Shown: positions 6,815 through 14,311 of the stretch, one piece after another
How positions within the stretch are numbered: position 1 is the first letter of the stretch
How the letters are laid out: every line of letters starts with the position of its first letter
From: an uncultured Eubacteriales bacterium
GTDB lineage: Bacteria; Bacillota; Clostridia; Oscillospirales; Acutalibacteraceae
Length of the DNA stretch: 24,382 nt
Assembly: GCA_934394855.1 (NCBI GenBank)
Contig: CAKRRH010000028.1
Location: forward strand, 1 to 24,382
Reading direction: 5' to 3'
The notes under the pieces: generated by a model
Seen by the model: only the letters and a program-made list of their open reading frames with translations
What the model was told of the DNA's origin: nothing
The model's database searches: none
Translations under genes and position numbers: made by a program

Positions 6815-8434
6815 ATGCACAGAGCGTTGTACCGAAAATATCGACCGTCGACCTTTTCCGATGTTTACGGTCAGGATCATGTTTCTCAAACGCTGAAAAA
6901 TCAAATAGCGAACGGCACACCGTCCCATGCATATTTGTTTACGGGATCACGCGGAACGGGCAAAACATCGACCGCAAAAATACTTTCAAAAGCGGTAAAT
7001 TGCCTTAACCCGCAAAACGGCGACCCATGCTGTGAATGTGAGATGTGCCGAGGAATCGACAACGGCTCGGTGCTCGATGTCGTCGAGATTGACGCCGCTT
7101 CCAACAACGGTGTTGACAACATTCGTGAGCTGCGTGAAAAAATCGCCTATGCGCCGATTTCCGCGAAATATAAGGTATATATCATCGACGAGGTTCATAT
7201 GCTCTCGGACGGTGCGTTCAATGCGTTGCTCAAAACGCTTGAAGAGCCGCCCTCACACGCCATTTTTATTCTCGCAACCACCGAAGTCCATAAAATCCCG
7301 GCAACGATTTTGTCCCGATGCCAGCGTTATGATTTTTCCCGAATCCCGGCGGCGGTAATTGCGGACAGATTGAGATATATTTGTGATAAAGAAGGCTTTG
7401 ATGCCGACGAAAATGCGCTCAAATTGATTGCAAAGCTTGCCGACGGCGGAATGAGAGATGCGGTGTCGATGCTTGACCTTTGCGCGGGCGTGTCGGGAAG
7501 CGTGACCGAACAGGGAGTTGCACAGTCGGTCGGATTGATTGACAAAAGCTATGTTTTCAAGATTGCGGAGCTGATTGAGAAAAAAGACACCGCCGCACTT
7601 CTTGGCGAGATAAACACGCTCTATAATGCTTCGTGCGACATGGAGCGGCTTTGCTTTGAATTGATTTCTCATTACAGAGATTTGATGGTCGCAAAGACGA
7701 CAAAGGGCTTTCGTGATTTGATAACCGCAACGAACGAAGAGCTTGACGAGATCGAAAAGCAGTCAAAATCAATCAAGTTTGAAAATATGATGTATGCGGT
7801 GTCGATGATTTCCGAATGCGTCAAGGCAATGAAGAGCGGCGGCGACAAAAGAGGCGCTGTCGAAACGACAATGATAAGACTTTGCGTGCCGAGCCTTGAT
7901 TCGTCTGTCGAAGCGCTCGTTTCAAGAATTGCGGCGCTCGAAGAAAAGATAAAACACGGCGTACCAATGGTGCAAGCAGGCGAAAATGCACCAGATATGC
8001 CGAAAAAAGATAATGCTGAGCCAAATAGTCCAAACGCTGCCGGCAATATGAATAATGAGCCAAAACCGACTCAAAACAATAATAATGCGACGCAAAATTC
8101 GACAGATGAAGTAATACCGTTTGATAATTGGGCGGAGGTAATGGAGCGGCTGTCGTCAGCTCAGCCGATGCTTCATGCGGTAATGGACGAATCGAGTGCA
8201 TATATCAGCGGCACGAGACTTTTGATAGACGCACCCAATCCAAGCTTTCGACCGCTCATCAACGGAAATCCGAAAATGTATGAGGCGATAAAAGAAGCGG
8301 TATTTTCCGTTTCGGGCGTTCGTTACGGAATCGGACCCTATAACAGCCAGAAAATCGCCGAAAGGCGAAATGTCGAAATCGACCCGCTTGAGCGGTTTGC
8401 AAAAAATAACAGTGATGTTGTCGATGTCGAATAA
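6815..8434 (+). CDS. dnaX: DNA polymerase III subunit tau/gamma
   Basis: 539 aa, the clamp-loader ATPase that loads the beta sliding clamp and holds the replicase together. Visible motifs: Walker A GSRGTGKT (44-51), zinc cysteines C63, C72, C75 and C78, Walker B with IIDEVH (123-128), sensor 1 ATTE (154-157) and the arginine-finger motif SRC (167-169). From about residue 385 comes a low-complexity Asn/Pro linker, then a short C-terminal domain. The open frame reaches back to 6683, but that part is SRP RNA. AAGGAG at 6799-6804 and the family N-terminus HRALYRKYRP fix the ATG at 6815. Unlike in Bacillus, ybaB and recR do not follow; gdpP comes next after 49 bp. A run of six A at 8003-8008 lies in the linker. 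Confidence 0.97.
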   Translation: MHRALYRKYRPSTFSDVYGQDHVSQTLKNQIANGTPSHAYLFTGSRGTGKTSTAKILSKAVNCLNPQNGDPCCECEMCRGIDNGSVLDVVEIDAASNNGVDNIRELREKIAYAPISAKYKVYIIDEVHMLSDGAFNALLKTLEEPPSHAIFILATTEVHKIPATILSRCQRYDFSRIPAAVIADRLRYICDKEGFDADENALKLIAKLADGGMRDAVSMLDLCAGVSGSVTEQGVAQSVGLIDKSYVFKIAELIEKKDTAALLGEINTLYNASCDMERLCFELISHYRDLMVAKTTKGFRDLITATNEELDEIEKQSKSIKFENMMYAVSMISECVKAMKSGGDKRGAVETTMIRLCVPSLDSSVEALVSRIAALEEKIKHGVPMVQAGENAPDMPKKDNAEPNSPNAAGNMNNEPKPTQNNNNATQNSTDEVIPFDNWAEVMERLSSAQPMLHAVMDESSAYISGTRLLIDAPNPSFRPLINGNPKMYEAIKEAVFSVSGVRYGIGPYNSQKIAERRNVEIDPLERFAKNNSDVVDVE

Positions 8435-8483
8435 AATATATGATTAAATTTAAGAATTTACGCAAAAACAGAGGTTAGTTGAA

Positions 8484-10451
8484 ATGAAAAAGAAGTTTTT
8501 GACGGCGACTTTGCCTGCCGCTGTCGCAATGATCGCCGTGCTCTATATCTTTGCGGCTGTCGCTTATTTTTATGACGCAACTTTGATGGTTGTTGAACTG
8601 ATCGTCGCAATCGTGATGACCGCTGTGTTCATCATCAGCTTTTTGATGATGAAGAATAACCTTCAACATTATTTTGCAAGTGCGGCGAGGACCGTTCAGG
8701 GGTCGGGCACACGAACGCTTGCCGATTTTGTAATTCCGATAATGGTGACAAACTCGACCGGCGAAATTACATGGTACAACGAAAATTTCCGTTCGTCGCT
8801 TTTGCATGGCAATGATGTGTTTGCCGAGCCGCAAAGCCTGTTTTTCAGCGATGAGGACATTCGCAGATTAAAAGATAACGGCAAAACGAGAATCGACTGC
8901 AAAGGCAGAAAATATCTTGTGTTTGTCTATGATTTTGACGAAGACATGAACAACCAGCATATGTTCTTCTTCATCGACGATACAAGCAACTTCAAGATTG
9001 CGCAAAGCTATCGTGAAACCCGCCCGTGCATGATGATGATTCATGTTGACGGGCTTGATTTGCTTTTGAAAAATGCGCTTGAGAGCCAAAAAACCGAAAT
9101 CAAAGGCGAAATTGAGCGACAAATTGAGATGATTTCAGCGGTATGCGGCGGATTTTTGCAGAAAATTTCCTCAACGAGATATTTGCTTGTGACCGATTTT
9201 CGAGGATATGAAAAAATCCGAGAAGATAAATTTTCGGTGCTTTCAAAGGTGCGTGAGCTTAATTTCGGCGACAGAGGAGCGGCGAGTCTTTCGATCGGCG
9301 TCGGTCTCGGCGGCGCAAACATCGTCGAATGCGTCGAATATGCCAACAATGCGCTTGACATGGCGCTCGGACGAGGCGGAGATCAGGCGGTAATTAAAAA
9401 TAAAGATGAATTTTCGTTCTTCGGCGGTGTGACTCAAGCCGCACAGGTGAACAGCCGAGTCAGAACAAGAGTAATTGCGGCAACGCTTAAAAAGCTGATC
9501 GAAAACAGCGAAAATGTCCTTGTCATGGGTCATGCCTATTCGGATATGGACAGCTTCGGTGCGGCATATGCGCTTTGCAGCGCCGTTCAGTCGATGGGCA
9601 AGTCGGCAAAAATCGTTGTCGATGAGAAAAAATCACTTGCACGACCGCTGATAGAATATGTCAAACAGAGCCAAAAACAGCTTGATTTCATTGAAAAGCC
9701 AGAAACGGCGGCAATGCATATCAATCAAAAAACGCTGCTCATAATCGTTGACACTCACCGTCCGTCATTTGTCGAAAGCCGTGCGGTGTATGAAAAAGCG
9801 TCTACGGTCGTCGTAATCGACCATCACCGTCAGACAGTCGATTTCATTGATAATTCATTGCTTTTCTACCATGATCCGTCGGCGTCAAGCGCCTGCGAAA
9901 TGGTAACCGAGCTTTTGCAATATATGGGCACGAATTCCATCGGAAAGGTTCAGGCGGAGGCGCTGCTTTCGGGCATATCGCTTGATACCAGAAACTTTGT
10001 GATGAAAACAAGCACAAGAACCTTTGAAGCGTCTGCATATCTGCGTTCTAAGGGCGCAGACCCCGTGAATGTCAAACGGCTGTTTGCGGATTCGCTCGAT
10101 ACATATACCGCCCGTGCAAGCATTGTTGCAAACGCAACGCTTTACGGCAGATATGCTATCTCATCCTGTCCGCCGAGCTGCAAAGCCTGCCGAATTGCAT
10201 CATCACAGGCGGCTGACGAGCTTTTGTCGATTCAGGGTGTTGACGCGTCATTTGTAATGTATATCGAAAAAGATACCGTTAACATTTCGGCAAGGTCATT
10301 TGGCGCTGTTAATGTTCAGTTGATAATGGAGTCGCTCGGCGGCGGCGGACATCAGACAATGGCGGCGGCGCAGATCGTCGGCGGCACTCTTGAGGACGCA
10401 AACGAAAAGCTCAAAGCGGCGATCGATACATATAAACTGAGCAGAGGTTAA
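8484..10451 (+). CDS. gdpP: Cyclic-di-AMP phosphodiesterase GdpP
   Basis: 655 aa, the usual length for GdpP (YybT). Two membrane helices (about 8-29 and 34-55) anchor it. A PAS-like domain (about 75-170) and a degenerate GGDEF domain (about 180-305, with RGGDQAVI at its end) follow. The catalytic DHH/DHHA1 part has H350, D354 and D356 in MGHAYSDMDS, D423 in VDTH, DHH at 446-448, D501 in SLDTRNF and GGGGH at 619-623, so it should be active. The enzyme cleaves c-di-AMP to pApA and thereby affects potassium balance, wall stress and beta-lactam tolerance. It lies between dnaX and an HD-domain gene that starts one base after its stop, in the conserved Firmicutes order gdpP-rplI-dnaB with the HD gene inserted. 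Confidence 0.96.
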   Translation: MKKKFLTATLPAAVAMIAVLYIFAAVAYFYDATLMVVELIVAIVMTAVFIISFLMMKNNLQHYFASAARTVQGSGTRTLADFVIPIMVTNSTGEITWYNENFRSSLLHGNDVFAEPQSLFFSDEDIRRLKDNGKTRIDCKGRKYLVFVYDFDEDMNNQHMFFFIDDTSNFKIAQSYRETRPCMMMIHVDGLDLLLKNALESQKTEIKGEIERQIEMISAVCGGFLQKISSTRYLLVTDFRGYEKIREDKFSVLSKVRELNFGDRGAASLSIGVGLGGANIVECVEYANNALDMALGRGGDQAVIKNKDEFSFFGGVTQAAQVNSRVRTRVIAATLKKLIENSENVLVMGHAYSDMDSFGAAYALCSAVQSMGKSAKIVVDEKKSLARPLIEYVKQSQKQLDFIEKPETAAMHINQKTLLIIVDTHRPSFVESRAVYEKASTVVVIDHHRQTVDFIDNSLLFYHDPSASSACEMVTELLQYMGTNSIGKVQAEALLSGISLDTRNFVMKTSTRTFEASAYLRSKGADPVNVKRLFADSLDTYTARASIVANATLYGRYAISSCPPSCKACRIASSQAADELLSIQGVDASFVMYIEKDTVNISARSFGAVNVQLIMESLGGGGHQTMAAAQIVGGTLEDANEKLKAAIDTYKLSRG

Positions 10452-10452
10452 G

Positions 10453-11043
10453 ATGAAGATGAACACGAACTATCCCGACAAGAATACGGCAATGAAGCTG
10501 CTCGACGAGGGCGTTGCCTTGAACCCCGGAAGATGGCGTGAGCATTGTGTGATTGCAGCGAATGCTGCCGAAAAAATTGCGGATAAATGCGGGCTTGATT
10601 CTGAGCGTGCATTTGTCAATTCGCTTCTTCATGACATCGGCAGACGAGTCGGCGTTTGCAACATTCGGCATATTATCGAGGGTTATGATTACATGACGGC
10701 GCTGGGATTTGACGGCGTTGCACGAATTTGTCTTACCCATTCATTTATGACAAAAGACATAAACGAATATCTCGGCAAAATGGATATTTCAAAAGAGCAG
10801 ACGAATTTTATTGAAAATTATCTTGCGTCTGTTCAATATGACGATTATGACCGTTTGGGTCAGCTTTGCGATTATGTTTCGCACCCGGACGGCGTGTGTA
10901 TGCTTGAAAAGCGCATGGTTGATGTTGCAATGAGATATGGATTTAACGACTTGACCTTGAAAAAGTGGCAAAAAGCGTTTGAAACCAAAGAACATTTTGA
11001 TAAACTCGCAAATTGCGATATATATACGCTGATTTTACAATAA
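10453..11043 (+). CDS. HD-domain metal-dependent phosphohydrolase
   Basis: 196 aa. The HD signature is complete: H31 in WREHC, H60-D61 in SLLHDIGRR and a later H96 in CLTHSFM. The domain covers residues 25-150, with a helical C-terminal part and no signal peptide or membrane helix. The ATG comes one base after the gdpP stop, with AGAGGT (10443-10448) inside the end of gdpP, so the two are translationally coupled; the ATG at 10459 is an alternative. HD proteins of this size cleave nucleotides or phosphate esters. Coupling to gdpP raises the possibility that it acts on pApA or a related nucleotide, which is inference only. Confidence 0.88.
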   Translation: MKMNTNYPDKNTAMKLLDEGVALNPGRWREHCVIAANAAEKIADKCGLDSERAFVNSLLHDIGRRVGVCNIRHIIEGYDYMTALGFDGVARICLTHSFMTKDINEYLGKMDISKEQTNFIENYLASVQYDDYDRLGQLCDYVSHPDGVCMLEKRMVDVAMRYGFNDLTLKKWQKAFETKEHFDKLANCDIYTLILQ

Positions 11044-11076
11044 TCAAACTAAATTTTGAAAGGAACGACTTAAATT

Positions 11077-11520
11077 ATGAAGGTTATTTTTCAACAGGAT
11101 GTTAAGGGCGTCGGCAAAAAAGGCGAACTTAAAAATGTATCGGACGGATATGCACGCAACTTTTTGTTGCCGAAAAATCTTGCAATCGAAGCAACCGCAC
11201 AGGCAATGAATGAATTTAACAACAAAAATGCGGCGGCGGCTCATCACAAGGCAGAAGAAAAAGCCGAGGCTCAGGCTCAGGCCGATAAGCTGTCGGGCGA
11301 AATTGTCAAGCTATCCGCAAAAGCAGGCGAAAACGGCCGTCTTTTCGGCGCAGTTACCACAAAGGAAATTGCGGCGTTGCTTACCAAAAAATATGGATTT
11401 TCGGTCGATAAACGCAAAATCACAGCACCCGAAATCAAGGAACTCGGCAGTTACAAAATCGAAGTTAAGACCTATCAGGGAATCGTTGCCGAGATGACCG
11501 TTGCGGTAATCCCGGAATAA
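11077..11520 (+). CDS. rplI: 50S ribosomal protein bL9
   Basis: 147 aa, the normal length. The N-terminal RNA-binding domain is typical: MKVIFQQDVKGVGKKGE, then VSDGYARNFLLPKNLA. A long Ala/Glu/Lys-rich connecting helix (about 45-78) leads to the C-terminal domain with GENGRLFGAVTTKEIA (84-99). bL9 binds 23S rRNA near the L1 stalk and helps keep reading frame. GAAAGGA precedes the ATG. It lies between the gdpP/HD pair and dnaB, the usual Firmicutes order. Confidence 0.97.
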   Translation: MKVIFQQDVKGVGKKGELKNVSDGYARNFLLPKNLAIEATAQAMNEFNNKNAAAAHHKAEEKAEAQAQADKLSGEIVKLSAKAGENGRLFGAVTTKEIAALLTKKYGFSVDKRKITAPEIKELGSYKIEVKTYQGIVAEMTVAVIPE

Positions 11521-11580
11521 TCATAAATCTATCTTGCTAAACCCCCGAATTTTAATGCCCACTTGAAAGGATTTGAAAAA

Positions 11581-12969
11581 ATGGCGGATGAGTTGCTGTT
11601 AAATGCCGACGGCGCAACCTTGCCTTTTTCGCTTGAAGCGGAACAGGCGGTTTTGGGTTCGGTGCTTATTGATCCGAGTTGTATTATCACGATTGCGGAC
11701 ATTTTGAAACCCGAAAATTTCTATTTGCCCCAGCACGTCGCAATGTATAAAATCATATATGAAATGTACTCTCTGTCAAAGCCGATAGATGTTGTAACGG
11801 TTTTAGCCGAGCTTAAAAAGCAGGGCGTATATGACGACGCAGGCGGCAAGGAATATCTTTTGCAGCTCGGAAAAATCGTTCCGACAACCGCAAATATCGA
11901 ATCATATGCCAACATAATCAAGGAAAAATATTATGTTCGGTCGCTGATTTTGGCTTCTCGTGACATAATTGCACAGGCGGCAGACGAGGGTGTTGACGCA
12001 AATTTGCTGCTTGACAAAGCAGAGCAGAGCATTTACGAAATCAGACAGGGCAGAGAAAACGGCGGACTCAAGCACATCAAAGATGTAATTACCGGCGAGA
12101 CGATGGAGCGAATCGACAAATTGACCCATGAGGACACAAAAGCGGAGTTTGTCGGAATTTCCACCGGATTTTCGGGAATTGACAAGCTTACAACGGGAAT
12201 GCACCGTTCCGACCTCATAATTCTCGGTGCTCGACCCGGCATGGGTAAAACAAGTATGGCGCTGAACATTGCATCAAATGTCGTAAGAAGCGACCCGAAA
12301 CGCACGGTATGCATATTCTCGCTTGAAATGACCCGCGAACAGTTAGCGGAACGACTGATTGCAAACGAAGCGTCGATCGTATCGTCAAAGCTCAGAACAG
12401 GCGAGCTTGACGATGATGAATGGAAGCGGTTTGCAAAGGCTTGCGGACTGTTGTCGGAAACCAATATATATCTTGACGAAACACCGGGAATCACCGTTCC
12501 CGAAATTAAAGCAAGACTCAGACGAATGAGAAGAGTCGATTTGGTTATAATAGACTATCTTGGCCTTATGCATTCAAATAAAGATTACGGAAGTGCAAGA
12601 GCGCTTGAAATGCAGGAAATTACCACCAACCTTAAAGCAATGGCAAAGGAATTGATGGTCCCTGTGATCGCCTGCGCACAGCTCAACCGCGGCACCGAAA
12701 CAAAGGGTAAATCTCACCGACCGATGCTCTCCGACCTTCGTGATTCGGGCTCTATCGAGCAGGACGCAGACACGGTTTGGTTTTTGTATCGTGAGGTCTA
12801 TTATTCTTCCGATTCAAACAACCCCGAAGAGCTTGATAAATCACAGGCAACCTGCATAATCGCAAAAAACCGTCACGGCGAAGTCGGCGATGTTCCGCTT
12901 CATTTTGACGGTCAGTTTACACGATTTACCACACCCGAATTTATTCATGACGACAATGCAGATGATTGA
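11581..12969 (+). CDS. dnaB: Replicative DNA helicase DnaB
   Basis: 462 aa. The N-terminal primase-interacting domain begins PFSLEAEQAVLGSVLIDP (15-32); a linker leads to the RecA-like motor. Walker A is GARPGMGKT (216-224), Walker B is LVIIDYLGLM (321-330), and the C-terminal motif LSDLRDSGSIEQDAD with its DNA-contact loop is present. AAAGGA at 11566-11571 sits about 9 bases before the ATG at 11581; a TTG six codons upstream overlaps that site and is rejected. The enzyme unwinds DNA at the replication fork as a hexamer. Its last codons overlap the start of tilS. No intein is present. Confidence 0.97.
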   Translation: MADELLLNADGATLPFSLEAEQAVLGSVLIDPSCIITIADILKPENFYLPQHVAMYKIIYEMYSLSKPIDVVTVLAELKKQGVYDDAGGKEYLLQLGKIVPTTANIESYANIIKEKYYVRSLILASRDIIAQAADEGVDANLLLDKAEQSIYEIRQGRENGGLKHIKDVITGETMERIDKLTHEDTKAEFVGISTGFSGIDKLTTGMHRSDLIILGARPGMGKTSMALNIASNVVRSDPKRTVCIFSLEMTREQLAERLIANEASIVSSKLRTGELDDDEWKRFAKACGLLSETNIYLDETPGITVPEIKARLRRMRRVDLVIIDYLGLMHSNKDYGSARALEMQEITTNLKAMAKELMVPVIACAQLNRGTETKGKSHRPMLSDLRDSGSIEQDADTVWFLYREVYYSSDSNNPEELDKSQATCIIAKNRHGEVGDVPLHFDGQFTRFTTPEFIHDDNADD

Positions 12970-14311
12970 CAAGGTGCTTCGCACCGTAAATGAATATGAC
13001 ATGATAAAGCCCGGAGACAAGGTTACCGTGGCGCTTTCGGGCGGTGCGGATTCGGTCGCTTTGCTGAAGTCGTTTATCAGCCTTTCAAAGCAGCTTGAAA
13101 TCTCGATTGACGCGGTTCATCTTAACCATAATCTCAGAGGAGACGAGTCGGACAGGGACGAGAACTTTGTAAGAGGGCTTTGCTGTGAAAATGACATTCC
13201 TCTGAATGTTTTCAGCGAAAACATTTTGCAGGGTGCTAAAGAAAATCATATGGGCACAGAGGAATATGCGAGAACCCGGCGATATGCTTTGTTTTTTGAG
13301 CATTGCGAAAAAATCGGCTCGGTTCTTGCAACGGCTCATAATCTCAACGACCTTGCGGAAACGCTCATTTTTAATATTACACGAGGCTGTTCGCTGAATG
13401 GGCTTTGCTCGATTGCCTATAAGCGCCCGGGCGTGATTCGTCCGTTGATTGAAATTTCACGGGACGAAATTGAGGAATATTTAGAAAATATCGGTCAAGA
13501 TTATGTCACCGATTCGACAAACCTTACTGATGATTATACCAGAAACAAGATTCGGCACAATGTTTTGCCGCAGCTTGTTTCAATCAATCCGTCGTTTTTG
13601 CAAGCGGCAAAACGGCTGTCAAAAACTGCAGGAGCGGCAGAGGATTATATTAAATCAAGCGCCGAAAGTTTGATTGAATCGGATGTCGGAGCTGATGAAA
13701 TTGCCAAATGCAATGATGCGGTGATTGCGGAATATTTGCGGATTTTGTGCAAAAATAAGCTTGGCATAACCCCCGAATATTCTCAAATTTGCACGGCGGT
13801 CGAGGCGATTCGACAAAATGGCAAACAGGCGCAGATTCACGGCGGCAACTTCATTTATGTAAAAAACGGAAAAATCGAAGTCGGCATTCCGTCAAATGAC
13901 GAACCGATTCCGTTTTGCACCGAATTTAACATAAATCAAACTGTCACGCCATATAAAATATATGAATTTTGTGTGATTTCGGGCGAAGAATTATTTGAAA
14001 AACAAAAAATTAACAATTTATTATTAAAAAATGCCGTTGACTGTGATAAAATGGGCAATAGTTTGATAATGCGTTCAAGAATTGCGGGAGATGAAGCAAG
14101 GCTTAAAGGAAGACATAATAAAAGCCTTAAAAAGCTATTCAATGAACAAAAAATCCCTGTAAACGAACGGAATAGACTGGGCATTTTGTCAAACGATAAA
14201 AACGATATTATTTGGATCGAGCGACTGGGTGTGACGGATAAATATGCCGTCGATGAAAACACAAAGCGAGCGCTCATTGTTAAAAACATAAAAGGAGTGA
14301 AACATCATTAA
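12962..14311 (+). CDS. tilS: tRNA(Ile)-lysidine synthetase
   Basis: 449 aa from the ATG at 12962; ATGs at 12947 and 12956 are alternatives. All lie inside the end of dnaB and none has a good ribosome site, so translation is probably coupled to dnaB termination (its TGA is at 12967-12969). The PP-loop ATP motif LSGGADS is at 25-31, followed by HLNHNLRG and the ATAHNLNDLAET block. The C-terminal TilS domain is recognisable, with RSRIAGDEARLKG and NEQKIPVNERN. TilS converts the wobble cytidine of tRNA-Ile(CAU) to lysidine so that it reads AUA, an essential step. It is followed directly by ftsH; the hpt gene often found between them is absent. Confidence 0.94.
   Translation: MIDKVLRTVNEYDMIKPGDKVTVALSGGADSVALLKSFISLSKQLEISIDAVHLNHNLRGDESDRDENFVRGLCCENDIPLNVFSENILQGAKENHMGTEEYARTRRYALFFEHCEKIGSVLATAHNLNDLAETLIFNITRGCSLNGLCSIAYKRPGVIRPLIEISRDEIEEYLENIGQDYVTDSTNLTDDYTRNKIRHNVLPQLVSINPSFLQAAKRLSKTAGAAEDYIKSSAESLIESDVGADEIAKCNDAVIAEYLRILCKNKLGITPEYSQICTAVEAIRQNGKQAQIHGGNFIYVKNGKIEVGIPSNDEPIPFCTEFNINQTVTPYKIYEFCVISGEELFEKQKINNLLLKNAVDCDKMGNSLIMRSRIAGDEARLKGRHNKSLKKLFNEQKIPVNERNRLGILSNDKNDIIWIERLGVTDKYAVDENTKRALIVKNIKGVKHH

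Noticed and set aside
8484..9390. GGDEF domain of GdpP as an active diguanylate cyclase
   Set aside because: The signature is degenerate (RGGDQAV) as in all GdpP proteins.
12890..12946. tilS start within dnaB at 12890
   Set aside because: It would overlap dnaB by 80 bases with no ribosome site, and the family N-terminus begins near the later ATGs.
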